64,000 bases of DNA from Haemophilus paraphrohaemolyticus (GTDB lineage: Bacteria > Pseudomonadota > Gammaproteobacteria > Enterobacterales > Pasteurellaceae): positions 62,001-126,000 of the forward strand of contig NZ_MUXX01000002.1 in assembly GCF_002015045.1 (NCBI RefSeq), in the 5' to 3' direction. The notes beneath the pieces are model-generated. The model saw only the letters and a list, made by a program, of their open reading frames with translations. It had not been told where the DNA came from and ran no database searches. This document shows positions 48,832 to 59,887 of the stretch, piece after piece. The position numbers and the translations under genes were made by a program. Positions within the stretch are counted from its first letter, which is position 1. Each line of letters starts with the position of its first letter.

Positions 48832-49740
48832 TTAATTAGCCATTTTAAGGAAAAGTTCTTCCAAGCGGTTTGATTTATTTCGCATACTTAATACTTCCAC
48901 ATTTTGTGTGGTCAGCTGCGTAAATAAATTCGTTAAGCCTTGAGCACGCTGTACTTCTACTTCCAACGTATTTTCATCCAATAATTTATGCGGATAATGC
49001 TCAATCACAAGCGGCCTATTTTGAGGCATATTTTGCAAATCAAGCACGAAAATTTCGGTCTCCAATTTTGCCAGCAAAGACTTCATTGATGTATTTTCAA
49101 TCAATTTTCCGTGCTGAATAATACCTATATTTCGACAGAGATTTTCCGCTTCTTCGAGATAGTGTGTAGTGAGAATAATGGTTGTGCCTTGTTGATTGAG
49201 TTCCCGTAAAAAATCCCACAGCGAACGACGAAGTTCAATATCTACACCTGCAGTAGGTTCATCCAAAATCAACAATTTCGGGTTATGCATTAAAGCACGA
49301 GCAATCATTACCCGACGTTTCATACCACCCGACAGTTCACGGGTTAAATGCGTGCGTTTTTCCCATAAATCCAATTTTTTCAGCCACATTTCTGCACGCA
49401 CTTTGGCTTCTTTTAATGGAATGCCATAAAATCCCGCTTGCTGTGTGAGCACATCTACCACTTTCTCAAATTGATTGAAATTAAACTCTTGCGGCACTAA
49501 GCCGATTTGCTGTTTAAGCTGTGTTTTTTGGGCATCTAAATCGTAACCGAAGACTTTTACCGAACCACTTGTTTTATTCACGAGTGAACTAATAATGCCA
49601 ATGGTCGTTGATTTACCCGCCCCATTATGCCCAAGCAAGGCATAAAAATCGCCTTGCTCGACGGTAAGATCAATGCCCTTTACCGCTTGAACGCCAGTAG
49701 CATAGGTTTTGATAAGATTTTTGATTTCTAATGCATGCAT
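48832..49740 (-). CDS. yadG: ABC exporter ATPase (YadG-like)
   Basis: ATP-binding subunit of the YadGH exporter, 302 residues: Walker A GHNGAGKSTTIGI, signature LSGGMKRRVMIARAL, Walker B LLILDEPTAGVDIEL and switch LTTHYLEEAENLC. A DUF-like C-terminal tail follows. No clear ribosome binding site precedes MHALEIKNLIKTYATG. Confidence 0.94.
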   Translation of the reverse strand: MHALEIKNLIKTYATGVQAVKGIDLTVEQGDFYALLGHNGAGKSTTIGIISSLVNKTSGSVKVFGYDLDAQKTQLKQQIGLVPQEFNFNQFEKVVDVLTQQAGFYGIPLKEAKVRAEMWLKKLDLWEKRTHLTRELSGGMKRRVMIARALMHNPKLLILDEPTAGVDIELRRSLWDFLRELNQQGTTIILTTHYLEEAENLCRNIGIIQHGKLIENTSMKSLLAKLETEIFVLDLQNMPQNRPLVIEHYPHKLLDENTLEVEVQRAQGLTNLFTQLTTQNVEVLSMRNKSNRLEELFLKMAN

Positions 49741-49902
49741 AGTTTTTTTATATGTATATATCTAGGGCTACGCACCCTAGGTTAATGATAAAAGTATACC
49801 TACGGGACACAAATCCCTTGATAGCACAAGCGTACTTTATGCCTCTGTTGGCTAGAACCAGCCCTATCGGGGCTGATTTATGCATAGCCTAGAGCGGAAG
49901 CC
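49741..49902. other. dnaX/yadG intergenic region with hairpins
   Basis: Contains CTAGGG-CTACGCA-CCCTAG (49762-49780), faintly related to the dispersed TAGGGTGTGTG repeat, and CAGCCC-TATCG-GGGCTG (49859-49875), a possible dnaX terminator stem without T-run. Confidence 0.5.
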
Positions 49903-51975
49903 TTAGGCTCTTGCTATCGCCCTAATCGTCGATTCATCCAGCTCAGCATCAAAGGCTTCGCGTAATAATTTTAATTTTGCATCATTAAACAACGCATTTC
50001 TTGCTTCTTGGGTTAATCCCTCAAAAATAGCACGGCGAATTTCAAGCGGGGTTTTACGTTTGGGATTATCAGCAATAGTGAGTTGATAAGTAAGCTCTTT
50101 TCCCGACAATGCATCAGCTAAACTTTGGCGTGCTTCTGGACTATCTAAATGTGCCATATTCGGTTTTAGCACTAAATGAAGCTCATGATCTTGCTTTTCT
50201 GCCAAGTAGCTATTTAATGCAATCTGGCGAGTCAATCCGCCTAATTTCAGTTCATTAACCAACGCTGCCCACTCATCTTGTTGGCAAGCTAACTCAATGG
50301 TTTTCGCCACTAATTCAGGGGTGCGTTCTTGTAAAATAGTTTGCTTAATATCGGAAGGTTTTGCGGTTTCTTCTTGATTTTCTAATTCAGGATTGAGCCA
50401 AGTCCAACGGTAATCTTCATCATTTTTTACAGGCGTTTGTTTCGCCTGTTTTTCGTGCTCAAGCTCTGCTTTTTCAGTTTCCGCCAAATGCATAAACCGC
50501 TCTTGCAAATTCATTTTTTTTGCAGGAGCACGGTTTGGTATTGAAGGTATTACGGCGTTATTCGGCTTTTTTTTTTCAGTTTGCGCCAGTTGATCTTGCG
50601 TCTGCTGTAACTGTTTTCTCGCTTGCATTGCCGCTAATGCGGGCGACATTGCAGGTGCTGAGACTGGCGGAGTTTGAACTTGGGGTGCTACAGCCTGAGT
50701 GTAAGCGGTTGGATTTTCTTGCGGTTTTGCAAATTGCGGTCGATTTTCTACCGCTTGTGCTGCTGGTTGAACCGCTTTTTCACTTGGTGTTAAGTGCGCT
50801 TTAAGCTGAGCGATATTTTGCTCAGACGATGCCGAAGGTCGGCTTACAGCAGGTGTGCTTACCGTTTGAGTTTGCACCTGCACACGGTTAATCTCTTCTA
50901 CACGTTTTGGGTGGAAGGCTAATGCACGCAAGAAAGTCATTTCTACGCCCGCATGAGGCTCTGGCAAGAATGGTAACTCTTTTTTGCCCATCAACATCAT
51001 TTGATAGAAAAACTGCACATCTTCAGGCGCAATCTGTTTTGCTAACAAGTGCAATGGCGTTTCGTCCCCTTCAGGCGATTTAACCAATTGCAACAAGGCA
51101 ATTTTATGCAATGTTTCTGCAACATCACTTAATAATTGCGACCAATCGACACCTTTCTCGGCTACTTGTTGAATGATAGAAAGTATTTTTTCGCCATTAG
51201 CTTGTGAAAGAGCCATCACCAATTCAAGCGGTTGATGATCGTCAATCAAACCAAGCATTTGGCTGACTGCTTCAAGCGTAATATTGGCATTACTGACTGC
51301 AATCGCTTGGTCTGTCAGGCTTAATGAGTCACGAATACTGCCTTGAGCAGCTTTGGCTAATTTCTCAATGGCTGGCAGCTCGTAAGGAATATTTTCTTGC
51401 TTTAAGATGAATTCAAGATGATTGGCGATTTGATGCTGATCTAACGCACGCAAGTGGAATTGCATGCAACGTGATAAGATCGTAATCGGCAATTTTTGCG
51501 GATCTGTCGTCGCTAACAAGAATTTGACATATTCAGGCGGTTCTTCCAACGTTTTTAATAACGCATTGAAACTGTGGCGCGAAAGCATATGCACTTCGTC
51601 AATCAAATAAACCTTAAACCGCCCAACGGTTGGCTTGTATTGCACGTTATCAAGTAGCTCGCGAGTGTCTTCTACTTTGGTACGAGAGGCGGCATCGATC
51701 TCAATTAAATCAATAAAACGGCCTTCTTCAATTGCTTTACAGTTCGCACACTCACCACAAGGCATTGCAGTAATGCCCGTTTCGCAGTTTAATCCTTTCG
51801 CAAACAGACGAGCGATCGAGGTTTTGCCCACCCCGCGCGTGCCAGAGAAAAGATAAGCGTGGTGTAGGCGATTTTCACGTAATCCGTTTTCTAATGCGGA
51901 TAAAACGTGTTGTTGCCCCACCACTTCGGAAAAGCGTTGCGGACGCCATTTACGTGCTAAAACTTGATAACTCAT
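49903..51975 (-). CDS. dnaX: DNA polymerase III subunits tau and gamma
   Basis: Clamp-loader subunit. The 690-residue tau form has Walker A GTRGVGKTSIARLFAKGLNC, zinc Cys residues in CGECANCKAIEEG, and Walker B/SRC motifs LIDEVHMLS and ILSRCMQFHL. A Pro/Gln/Ala-rich linker (about 360-480) leads to the tau-specific C-terminus. At codons 467-470 a run of ten A followed by G (minus strand, ending at 50567) allows a slip to the -1 frame, where Lys-Ala-Glu is followed by TAA; this would make a gamma form of about 472 residues, as E. coli does by frameshifting. It is downstream of apt. Confidence 0.97.
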   Translation of the reverse strand: MSYQVLARKWRPQRFSEVVGQQHVLSALENGLRENRLHHAYLFSGTRGVGKTSIARLFAKGLNCETGITAMPCGECANCKAIEEGRFIDLIEIDAASRTKVEDTRELLDNVQYKPTVGRFKVYLIDEVHMLSRHSFNALLKTLEEPPEYVKFLLATTDPQKLPITILSRCMQFHLRALDQHQIANHLEFILKQENIPYELPAIEKLAKAAQGSIRDSLSLTDQAIAVSNANITLEAVSQMLGLIDDHQPLELVMALSQANGEKILSIIQQVAEKGVDWSQLLSDVAETLHKIALLQLVKSPEGDETPLHLLAKQIAPEDVQFFYQMMLMGKKELPFLPEPHAGVEMTFLRALAFHPKRVEEINRVQVQTQTVSTPAVSRPSASSEQNIAQLKAHLTPSEKAVQPAAQAVENRPQFAKPQENPTAYTQAVAPQVQTPPVSAPAMSPALAAMQARKQLQQTQDQLAQTEKKKPNNAVIPSIPNRAPAKKMNLQERFMHLAETEKAELEHEKQAKQTPVKNDEDYRWTWLNPELENQEETAKPSDIKQTILQERTPELVAKTIELACQQDEWAALVNELKLGGLTRQIALNSYLAEKQDHELHLVLKPNMAHLDSPEARQSLADALSGKELTYQLTIADNPKRKTPLEIRRAIFEGLTQEARNALFNDAKLKLLREAFDAELDESTIRAIARA

Positions 51976-51992
51976 TGATAATAATGACTCAA

Positions 51993-52532
51993 TTAGTGCC
52001 CTTCGAAATTCACTAAAGTGAATGATTTTATGCCTTCTTGCTCAAGGCGTTCACGACCACCTAATTCAGGCAAGCATATCACAAAAGCTGCGTGCTCCAC
52101 TTTACCGCCTAATTTGCGGATAAGTTTTGCAGTAGCATCAATCGTGCCACCTGTTGCTAATAAATCATCAATCACCAATACATTGTCGTTTGCATTCACA
52201 GAATCGGTGTGGATTTCAAGCGTATCTTCGCCATATTCCAATTGATAAGATTGTGAAATGACTTCACGTGGTAATTTTTTCGGTTTACGCACTAACACAA
52301 ACGGCAAGTCTAAAGCCAAAGCCACAGGTGCACCAAAGATAAAACCGCGCGATTCTGTGCCAACAATTTTAGTAATACCTTTATCTTTAAATTCTGCCAC
52401 AATCGCATCAATACTTGCTTTGAAGGCTTCTGGCACTTCAAGCAACGAAGTAATATCGCGGAAAATAATGCCCGCTTTTGGGTAATCTGGAATGGATTTG
52501 ATAGAAGATTTGATTAAATCTAACTGGCTCAT
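51993..52532 (-). CDS. apt: Adenine phosphoribosyltransferase
   Basis: Purine salvage enzyme making AMP from adenine and PRPP. The 179 residues start [20 protein letters not shown] and contain the PRPP motif [16 protein letters not shown] and [15 protein letters not shown]. It precedes dnaX by 17 bases, as in E. coli. Confidence 0.97.
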   Translation of the reverse strand: MSQLDLIKSSIKSIPDYPKAGIIFRDITSLLEVPEAFKASIDAIVAEFKDKGITKIVGTESRGFIFGAPVALALDLPFVLVRKPKKLPREVISQSYQLEYGEDTLEIHTDSVNANDNVLVIDDLLATGGTIDATAKLIRKLGGKVEHAAFVICLPELGGRERLEQEGIKSFTLVNFEGH

Positions 52533-52626
52533 TTTTTGACCTTTTATAAATAACAAAATAGCTTGAAGAATTTAGACAAAAATAGATGAAATTACAAGGA
52601 AAATTGCAATAAAGAAGCAAAAAATA

Positions 52627-52658
52627 ACCGCTTGTAAAAATTATTCATTACAAGCGGT
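52627..52658 (-). terminator. Uptake-sequence dyad terminator after greA
   Basis: ACCGCTTGTAA and TTACAAGCGGT form an 11-bp perfect stem; the minus-strand exit reads TTATTTTTTGC. It lies 55 bases after the greA stop. Confidence 0.85.
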
Positions 52659-52713
52659 ACTTTTTTTACACTTAATTTGAATTACAAGATAAAATTCGGT
52701 TTGTTTTTCGGAA

Positions 52714-53190
52714 TTAAACATATTCCACATCAATAATATCAAACTCAACCTTACCACCTGGAGTTGTAATGGTAACTGAGTCATCCACTTCTTTGCCGAC
52801 TAAACCACGGGCAATTGGTGAATTTACTGAAATCAACCCTTCTTTAATATTCGCTTCATCATCACCTACGATACGATAAGTCACTTCTTCATCGGTTTCA
52901 ACATTGGTTAACGTGACTGTTGCTCCAAAAATAACCTTGCCGTTATTTTGCATTTTAGTCACATCAATAATTTGGGCACTGCCTAATTTTCCTTCGATTT
53001 CTTGAATACGACCTTCACAGAAACCTTGTTGCTCACGAGCAGCGTGATATTCCGCATTTTCTTTTAAATCACCGTGTTCACGGGCTTCAGCAATGGCAGC
53101 AATAATTTGTGGACGGCGTACGTTTTTGAGGAAATCTAACTCTTCACGCAGTTGCTCTGCACCACGCACCGTCATTGGAATTTGTTTCAT
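52714..53190 (-). CDS. greA: Transcription elongation factor GreA
   Basis: Rescues backtracked RNA polymerase by stimulating transcript cleavage. The 158 residues have the N-terminal coiled coil with the acidic tip [20 protein letters not shown] and the C-terminal FKBP-like domain ([20 protein letters not shown]). Length equals E. coli GreA. AGAGGTAGAG is the ribosome binding site. Divergent from hemA. Confidence 0.98.
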   Translation of the reverse strand: MKQIPMTVRGAEQLREELDFLKNVRRPQIIAAIAEAREHGDLKENAEYHAAREQQGFCEGRIQEIEGKLGSAQIIDVTKMQNNGKVIFGATVTLTNVETDEEVTYRIVGDDEANIKEGLISVNSPIARGLVGKEVDDSVTITTPGGKVEFDIIDVEYV

Positions 53191-53425
53191 GCTCTACCTC
53201 TTAGCATTTCTCATAAAATAAAAGCGTTATTATTCAATTTCTTGGTCAAAATAGCAATAGGCGATTGCAAGCGGTCAATTTTTCGCTCCAGTCAACTACT
53301 CATTAAGAGGTAATTAACTTGTGGTAAATCAAACCAATCTCTGTAATTATTTGCACCGCTTTCGCCTATTCGCTAGAATGCTCAACAATTTTTTATTTTT
53401 ATTGTGGGACACATTGTAGGTAAGA

Positions 53426-54727
53426 ATGACCATTCTAGCATTAGGCATTAACCATAAAACTGCTTCAGTAAATTTGCGAGGAAAGGTGGCGTTTGATGAA
53501 CAAAAACGCCAGCTTGCTTTAACGCAGGTTCAGCAACAACATTTGGCTGAAAGCGTGGTTATTCTTTCCACTTGTAACCGAACAGAACTCTATTTCCACA
53601 ATTCTGAAATTACCCCTCAAGAAGAGAGCGAAGAGAATAAGGCCTGGCGTGAACGCTGCTTTGAATGGTTTGCAAACATTCATCAGCTTGAACATACCGA
53701 ACTTCGTGAATGTCTCTATTTCAAACAAAATATGCAAGCCGCACAGCATTTAATGCGAGTCGCTTGTGGGTTAGACTCACTTATTTTAGGCGAGCCGCAA
53801 ATTTTGGGGCAAGTAAAACAAGCCTATCACGCTAGCGAAGATTTTTACCAAGCAAACGGTGGGATTTCGACAAAACTTTCTCGATTGTTTCAACGTACAT
53901 TTGCAACCGCAAAACGCGTGCGAACTGAGACGGATATTGGTGCAAGTGCCGTTTCTGTGGCATATGCTGCCTGTGGTTTGGCTCGCCAAATTTTCGATAA
54001 TTTCGGCAAATTACGTTTTTTATTAGTCGGTGCTGGGGAAACAATTGAACTTGTTGCACGTTATTTAATCCAGCACGGGGCGAAAAATATAATGATTGCC
54101 AACCGTACTGCTCAACGTGCGGAACAACTTTCTGAGAGGCTTGAAACGCCGATGCAGATTTTATCACTGAGTGCATTGCAAATTGGTTTGAATCAAGCTG
54201 ATGTGGTCATTAGTTCAACGGGTAGTCCTGATACATTGATTACACAATCGATGGTAAAAGAGGCACAGAAGAATCGCCAATTCGATCCAATGCTATTGAT
54301 AGATATTGCCGTACCGCGTGATATTGACGAAAAATCGGGCGATGTAGAGGCGGTTTATTCCTATAGCGTGGATGATTTACAAAATATTATTCAACGTAAT
54401 CTTGCCCAACGCCAGCAAGCGGCAGAGCAAGCAGCAGAAATTGTTGATGAAGAGTGCAAAGCCTTTTTTGAATGGCTCAAACAACAGCAGTCAAGTGACT
54501 TAATTAAACGTTATCGTCAAGATGCAGAAGCCTTACGCCAAGAGCTGCTTGCAAAAGCCATTCAAGATTTAACTTTAGGGCGAGACAACGAAAAAGTGCT
54601 TCACGATTTAAGCTATAAATTAACCAATCACCTCCTTCACGCGCCAACACAAGCTTTACAAGAGATGGCGAAAAAAGGCAATTCGCAAGGGTTGCAGAGT
54701 TTTTCAAAGGCGTTGAAGTTAAGTTAA
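53426..54727 (+). CDS. hemA: Glutamyl-tRNA reductase HemA
   Basis: First step of the C5 heme pathway: reduces glutamyl-tRNA to glutamate-1-semialdehyde. The 433 residues have [17 protein letters not shown], the catalytic Cys in [13 protein letters not shown], the NADPH site [17 protein letters not shown] and [12 protein letters not shown]. Unlike in E. coli, prfA and prmC do not follow; der is next, behind a terminator. Confidence 0.97.
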   Translation: MTILALGINHKTASVNLRGKVAFDEQKRQLALTQVQQQHLAESVVILSTCNRTELYFHNSEITPQEESEENKAWRERCFEWFANIHQLEHTELRECLYFKQNMQAAQHLMRVACGLDSLILGEPQILGQVKQAYHASEDFYQANGGISTKLSRLFQRTFATAKRVRTETDIGASAVSVAYAACGLARQIFDNFGKLRFLLVGAGETIELVARYLIQHGAKNIMIANRTAQRAEQLSERLETPMQILSLSALQIGLNQADVVISSTGSPDTLITQSMVKEAQKNRQFDPMLLIDIAVPRDIDEKSGDVEAVYSYSVDDLQNIIQRNLAQRQQAAEQAAEIVDEECKAFFEWLKQQQSSDLIKRYRQDAEALRQELLAKAIQDLTLGRDNEKVLHDLSYKLTNHLLHAPTQALQEMAKKGNSQGLQSFSKALKLS

Positions 54728-54743
54728 AGCCTATTCTTTTTTT

Positions 54744-54788
54744 CAAGCGGTTGATTTTTGCAATATTTTTGCAGAATTCAACCGCTTG
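54744..54788 (+). terminator. Uptake-sequence dyad terminator after hemA
   Basis: CAAGCGGTTGA and TCAACCGCTTG form an inverted pair around a TTTTGCAATA loop, followed by TTTG. Confidence 0.75.
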
Positions 54789-54891
54789 TTTGCTCCTACC
54801 GTTATGCTTCTCTTTAGTATATAATATGTCGATTTTGCTGTTCTCCTTTTTTAGGTTGGGCAAAGATGAATAGATTAAAGGACAGAAATAA

Positions 54892-56418
54892 ATGACTCCA
54901 GTTGTTGCTCTTGTGGGCAGACCGAATGTGGGTAAATCCACATTATTTAACCGCTTAACTCGCACCCGTGATGCGTTAGTGGCGGATTTTCCAGGTTTAA
55001 CCCGTGACCGTAAATATGGTCACGCTAATATCGCAGGCTATGATTTTATCGTGATTGACACGGGCGGTATTGATGGCACTGAGGAAGGTGTTGAAGAAAA
55101 AATGGCGGAACAATCCCTTTTAGCCATTGAGGAAGCTGATGTAGTCCTTTTCTTGGTAGATGCACGTGCAGGGCTTGTGCCAGCAGATGTAGGCATTGCA
55201 CAATACCTACGACAACGTGAAAAAACGACTGTTCTGGTAGCAAACAAAACTGATGGTATTGATGCTGATTCACACTGTGCAGAATTCTATCAATTAGGCT
55301 TAGGCGAAGTAGAACAAATTGCCGCGGCACAAGGTCGTGGCATTACGCAGTTGATCGAGCAAGTTTTAGCCCCATTAGGTGAGCAATTAAATGCCGAACA
55401 AGTGGTCGAAAATACGGAAGAATTTGCAGATGATGAAGCATCGCACGATGAGTGGGATCACGATTTCGATGTGGACAATGAAGAAGATGCGGCATTATTA
55501 GACCAAGCATTGGAAGAAGAAATCGAAGAACGTATTGAAGATAAAAATATTAAAATTGCGATCGTTGGGCGTCCAAATGTGGGCAAATCAACCTTGACTA
55601 ACCGCATTCTTGGCGAAGAGCGTGTTGTCGTTTACGATATGCCAGGCACAACTCGCGATTCCATTTATATCCCGATGGAACGCGATGGTCAGCAATATAC
55701 GATTATCGACACCGCAGGCGTGCGTAAGCGTGGTAAGGTAAATTTAGCTGTCGAGAAATTCTCGGTAATCAAAACCTTACAAGCGATTCAAGATGCGAAC
55801 GTAGTGCTATTGACTATTGATGCCCGTGAAGGGATTTCCGACCAAGATTTATCGCTCTTGGGCTTTATTCTCAACTCTGGTCGCTCATTAGTGATCGTGG
55901 TGAATAAATGGGACGGTTTATCACAAGATATTAAAGATCAAGTGAAATCAGAACTTGATCGCCGTTTAGATTTTATCGACTTCGCTCGTGTGCATTTTAT
56001 TTCGGCATTACACGGCTCTGGCGTTGGTAACTTGTTCGATTCGGTGAAAGAGGCTTACGCTTGTGCAACACAAAAAACATCGACCTCAATGCTGACTCGT
56101 ATTTTGCGTATGGCAGCAGACGAACATCAACCACCACTCGTAAATGGTCGCCGTGTGAAATTGAAATATGCGCACCCAGGTGGTTATAACCCGCCGATTA
56201 TCGTGATTCACGGTAACCAAGTGGAAAAATTGGCGGATTCATACAAACGTTACTTATCGAACTATTTCCGTAAGAGCTTGAAAATTATTGGTAGCCCAAT
56301 TCGTATTCAATTTCAAGAAGGGAATAACCCGTTTGCGGACAAACGCAATAAACTTACGCCAAGCCAATTGCGTAAGCGTAAACGTTTGATGAAATTTATT
56401 AAGAAATCAAAAAGATAA
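54892..56418 (+). CDS. der: GTPase Der (EngA)
   Basis: Essential double-GTPase in 50S ribosome assembly. The 508 residues carry two G domains, each starting GRPNVGKST (near 8 and 225), with DTGGID and DTAGVR switch II motifs and NKTD and NKWD base-recognition motifs. An acidic linker between them is typical, and a KH-like C-terminal domain ends in a basic tail. AAGGACAG precedes the ATG. Probably co-transcribed with hldE, 11 bases on. Confidence 0.98.
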   Translation: MTPVVALVGRPNVGKSTLFNRLTRTRDALVADFPGLTRDRKYGHANIAGYDFIVIDTGGIDGTEEGVEEKMAEQSLLAIEEADVVLFLVDARAGLVPADVGIAQYLRQREKTTVLVANKTDGIDADSHCAEFYQLGLGEVEQIAAAQGRGITQLIEQVLAPLGEQLNAEQVVENTEEFADDEASHDEWDHDFDVDNEEDAALLDQALEEEIEERIEDKNIKIAIVGRPNVGKSTLTNRILGEERVVVYDMPGTTRDSIYIPMERDGQQYTIIDTAGVRKRGKVNLAVEKFSVIKTLQAIQDANVVLLTIDAREGISDQDLSLLGFILNSGRSLVIVVNKWDGLSQDIKDQVKSELDRRLDFIDFARVHFISALHGSGVGNLFDSVKEAYACATQKTSTSMLTRILRMAADEHQPPLVNGRRVKLKYAHPGGYNPPIIVIHGNQVEKLADSYKRYLSNYFRKSLKIIGSPIRIQFQEGNNPFADKRNKLTPSQLRKRKRLMKFIKKSKR

Positions 56419-56429
56419 GAGAAAACATT

Positions 56430-57860
56430 ATGATGATGCAATACTCTCCAAAATTTAATCAAGCCAAAGTATTGGTGTTGGGCGATGTGATGCTCGACCG
56501 CTACTGGTTTGGGGCAACCAACCGTATTTCCCCGGAAGCCCCTGTGCCAGTAGTAAAAGTGCAGGATATTGAAGAGCGTGCAGGTGGGGCTGCGAACGTG
56601 GCGATGAACATTGCCAGCCTGAATGTGCCTGTGGCTTTACATGGTTTGATTGGGCAAGATGATGCGGGCCATGCGTTGGATAAATTGCTGAACTCACACA
56701 ATATTGAAAACCATTGTGTAGCTGTAGAGACTCACCCAACTATTACCAAATTGCGTATTCTCTCTCGCCATCAGCAACTGTTGCGTTTAGATTTTGAAGA
56801 GGGCTTTCATAATGTCGATAGCCAACCACTTCTTGCAAAACTTCAGCAAGAAATCACCGCTTACGGGGCATTGATTTTATCGGATTATGGTAAAGGCACG
56901 TTGGAAAGCGTGCAACAGATGATCCAAATCGCCCGCCAAGCAAATGTGCCAGTGTTGATCGACCCGAAAGGCACCGATTTTGAACGTTATCGTGGTGCAA
57001 CCTTGCTCACGCCAAATATGTCGGAATTTGAAGCAGTGGTTGGGCATTGCAAAGATGATGACGAAATCGTGGCGAAAGGCTTAAAAATGATCGCTGACTT
57101 TGATTTATCAGCGTTATTAGTTACTCGTTCGGAAAAAGGAATGACCCTACTTCGTCCAAATCAACCACCTTATCACTTACCAACCCAAGCGAAAGAGGTA
57201 TATGACGTAACTGGTGCAGGCGATACCGTAATCAGCGTGTTGGCAACGGCGATTGCTGATGGTCGTCCTTACGAAGAAGCCTGCTATTTAGCCAATGCGG
57301 CGGCGGGCGTAGTTGTGGGTAAACTGGGCACTTCAACCATTACGCCTGTGGAATTAGAAAATGCGATTCACCAACGTGTAACTGCGGGTTTTGGTGTGGT
57401 TTCCGAAGCGGAGCTGAAAGAGATCGTGTTAGATGCCAAAAACCGTGGCGAAAAAATCGTGATGACCAACGGTTGTTTTGATATTCTTCACCCAGGACAT
57501 GTTTCTTACTTAGAAAACGCGCGTAAACTTGGAGATCGTTTAATCGTAGCTGTAAACACTGATGAGTCTGTGAAACGCTTAAAAGGCGACAGCCGCCCAA
57601 TTAACGATCTGGCTGCACGTATGGCTGTATTAGCAGGCTTAGCCTCTGTGGATTGGGTTGTACCATTTACAGAAGACACGCCCCAACGCTTAATTAGCGA
57701 AATTTTGCCTGATTTACTGGTAAAAGGCGGGGATTATAAGCCTGAAGAGATCGCAGGCAGCCAAGAAGTGTGGGCAAATGGCGGTAAAGTGCAAGTATTG
57801 AACTTCGAGAATGGTTGCTCTACCACCAATGTGATTAAGAAAATTCAATCTTTAGCCTAA
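56430..57860 (+). CDS. hldE: HldE, bifunctional heptose kinase/adenylyltransferase
   Basis: Makes ADP-heptose for the lipopolysaccharide inner core: phosphorylates heptose-7-phosphate and then adenylylates it. The 476 residues have an N-terminal ribokinase domain with [11 protein letters not shown] and the ATP motif [20 protein letters not shown], and a C-terminal nucleotidyltransferase domain with [19 protein letters not shown]. Both activities look intact. Three ATGs in tandem begin the frame. Confidence 0.97.
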   Translation: MMMQYSPKFNQAKVLVLGDVMLDRYWFGATNRISPEAPVPVVKVQDIEERAGGAANVAMNIASLNVPVALHGLIGQDDAGHALDKLLNSHNIENHCVAVETHPTITKLRILSRHQQLLRLDFEEGFHNVDSQPLLAKLQQEITAYGALILSDYGKGTLESVQQMIQIARQANVPVLIDPKGTDFERYRGATLLTPNMSEFEAVVGHCKDDDEIVAKGLKMIADFDLSALLVTRSEKGMTLLRPNQPPYHLPTQAKEVYDVTGAGDTVISVLATAIADGRPYEEACYLANAAAGVVVGKLGTSTITPVELENAIHQRVTAGFGVVSEAELKEIVLDAKNRGEKIVMTNGCFDILHPGHVSYLENARKLGDRLIVAVNTDESVKRLKGDSRPINDLAARMAVLAGLASVDWVVPFTEDTPQRLISEILPDLLVKGGDYKPEEIAGSQEVWANGGKVQVLNFENGCSTTNVIKKIQSLA

Positions 57861-57927
57861 TTGAACCTTTTATGTTCAGTTTGCTCTAATAGTCGTTATT
57901 TAGTGGTTCTTATATAGGAAAAATAAA

Positions 57928-58878
57928 ATGAAAATGACTTCCGCAAAATCTATTTTAGTAGCATTACTTGGTGCGTTATTTGTGGCTCAATCTGCAATGG
58001 CTGAAGAGCGCGTTGTAGCAACCGTTGATGGTAATATGATTATGGAAAGCCAAGTGGTACGCGCATTAGGTAAAAAAACCAATAATGAGGCAAACCGTAA
58101 AGTGGCACTTGAGAGCGTGATTGATGAAATGTTAGTGCAACAAGCGGTGCAAAAAGCAGGCATTAAAGTCGATTACCGCCAAGTTGATCGAGCAATTGAA
58201 GATATTGCAGCTCGTAATGGCTTAACCTATGGTCAATTATTGGATGCATTGGATTACCAAGGCATCAGCCTTAATCAATATCGCCAACAAATTGCCCAGC
58301 AAATGATGATGGAAGCTGTACGCCATCAAAGTATTGGTCAAGCGATCCAAGTACAACCAGAGCAAGTGCAAGCACAAGCGAAAACAATGTTGGAACAGGA
58401 CAAAGCAGCTGGTAAAGTTCAACAAGTATCAGCACCAGAATATCGTATCAGCCATATTCTTATCAAAACTAATCCTGTGTTAAATGATGCTCAAGCTAAA
58501 ACAAAATTAAACCAACTGGTTGCAGATATCAAAGCAGGAAAAACGACCTTTGAAGAGGCGGCAAAAGCAAATTCAGTTGATTATGTTTCCGCAGCGGATG
58601 GTGGGGATTTAGGTTTCCAATTCTTAGATACCTTTGATCCAGCTTTTGCTAACGTGGCAAGCCGTGCGAAAAAAGATCAAATCTCTACACCATTTAAATC
58701 ACAGTTTGGCTGGCACGTTTTGAAAGTGACTGATACACGTCAAGGTGACAGAATTCAAGATGCATATGCTCAAAAAGCCTATGAAAACTTAGTGAATAAA
58801 CAAGCCGAAGAAGCCTCAAAAGATTGGGTAAAAACCTTACGTAAAGGGGCAAATATCCAATATGTAGATGCTAAATAA
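57928..58878 (+). CDS. surA: SurA-like periplasmic peptidyl-prolyl isomerase (single parvulin domain)
   Basis: Periplasmic chaperone for outer-membrane protein assembly. The 316 residues have a signal peptide ending SAMA|EERVV, a helical SurA N-terminal domain (about 25-165), and only one parvulin domain (EYRISHILIKTNP to FGWHVLKVTDTR, about 170-270), against two in E. coli SurA (428 residues). A short form is usual in Pasteurellaceae. The adjoining rsmA matches the surA-pdxA-rsmA order of E. coli without pdxA. Confidence 0.93.
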   Translation: MKMTSAKSILVALLGALFVAQSAMAEERVVATVDGNMIMESQVVRALGKKTNNEANRKVALESVIDEMLVQQAVQKAGIKVDYRQVDRAIEDIAARNGLTYGQLLDALDYQGISLNQYRQQIAQQMMMEAVRHQSIGQAIQVQPEQVQAQAKTMLEQDKAAGKVQQVSAPEYRISHILIKTNPVLNDAQAKTKLNQLVADIKAGKTTFEEAAKANSVDYVSAADGGDLGFQFLDTFDPAFANVASRAKKDQISTPFKSQFGWHVLKVTDTRQGDRIQDAYAQKAYENLVNKQAEEASKDWVKTLRKGANIQYVDAK

Positions 58879-58893
58879 TTCAAGCTATTTCAG

Positions 58894-58921
58894 AGAACCT
58901 CGCTTAAGCGGGGTTCTTTAA
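58894..58921 (+). terminator. surA terminator
   Basis: AGAACCTCGC and GCGGGGTTCT pair (one G-T) around TTAA, followed by TTAATTT, 15 bases after the surA stop. Confidence 0.75.
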
Positions 58922-58954
58922 TTTCAAAAACATTCTTCACACATTTAAAACATA

Positions 58955-59827
58955 ATGAGTACAAATTCAAAAAAACATTTAGGTCATACTGCTCGTAAAC
59001 GTTTCGGGCAAAACTTCTTACACGATATGAATGTTATTCATAATATCGTATCAGCAATCAACCCGAAAAGCGGTCAATTTTTATTAGAAATTGGTCCAGG
59101 CTTGGGAGCTTTAACTGAACCTGTTGCAGAATTAGTCGATAAACTTACCGTCGTAGAACTTGACCGCGATTTGGCGGAGCGTTTACGCCATCATCCTTTT
59201 ATCAACCAAAAACTGACCATCATTGAACAAGATGCGCTAGGTTTTAATTTCCGTGAATATTTTGAAAGCCTAAATTTACAAGATGGAGAAGGCGTACGTG
59301 TATTCGGTAACTTGCCTTATAATATCTCTACCCCATTGATGTTCCATCTGTTTAAGTTCTACGACTTAATCCAAGATATGCATTTTATGTTGCAAAAAGA
59401 GGTGGTAAAACGTTTATGTGCCGCACCAAATAGCAAAGCTTACGGACGCTTAACCATCATGGCACAATATTATTGCCAAGTAATGCCTGTGCTTGAAGTA
59501 CCACCGACAGCATTCAAACCTGCACCCAAAGTAGATTCTGCGGTCGTGCGTTTAGTGCCATATAAAACCTTACCACACCCCGTAAAAGATATTTATTGGC
59601 TTAATCGCGTAACAACTCAAGCATTTAACCAGCGTCGTAAAACCTTACGTAACGCATTATCAACGCTATTTACTGCCGAACAATTAGAAGCATTAGGCGT
59701 AGATTTAACCGCTCGCGCTGAAAATCTTAGCATCGCAGATTATTCTCGTTTGACGAACTGGTTGTGCGATAATCCGCCTAAAGATGTGAATCATGAGGAA
59801 GTATCGGAAGAAGTTTTTGAAGAGTAA
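58955..59827 (+). CDS. rsmA: 16S rRNA dimethyladenosine transferase RsmA (KsgA)
   Basis: Dimethylates two adjacent adenosines near the 3' end of 16S rRNA. The 290 residues have [15 protein letters not shown], the SAM motif [16 protein letters not shown], the catalytic [14 protein letters not shown] and [13 protein letters not shown]. The C-terminus is extended by a short acidic tail. The ribosome binding site is weak. Confidence 0.97.
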   Translation: MSTNSKKHLGHTARKRFGQNFLHDMNVIHNIVSAINPKSGQFLLEIGPGLGALTEPVAELVDKLTVVELDRDLAERLRHHPFINQKLTIIEQDALGFNFREYFESLNLQDGEGVRVFGNLPYNISTPLMFHLFKFYDLIQDMHFMLQKEVVKRLCAAPNSKAYGRLTIMAQYYCQVMPVLEVPPTAFKPAPKVDSAVVRLVPYKTLPHPVKDIYWLNRVTTQAFNQRRKTLRNALSTLFTAEQLEALGVDLTARAENLSIADYSRLTNWLCDNPPKDVNHEEVSEEVFEE

Positions 59828-59887
59828 CTGACAAAGAAAAGTTATGAACTACTAAAAAATGTAAGGTTATGTTTATAAAGGATTTTT

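Noticed and set aside
48069..49740. The YadG ATPase as a substitute for the missing ModC
   Set aside because: It is an ABC-2 exporter ATPase paired with its own permease one base away and does not resemble import ATPases such as ModC.
54504..54965. 153-codon minus-strand open frame across the hemA/der junction
   Set aside because: It runs antisense through the hemA terminator and the conserved P-loop of der, with no supporting signal.
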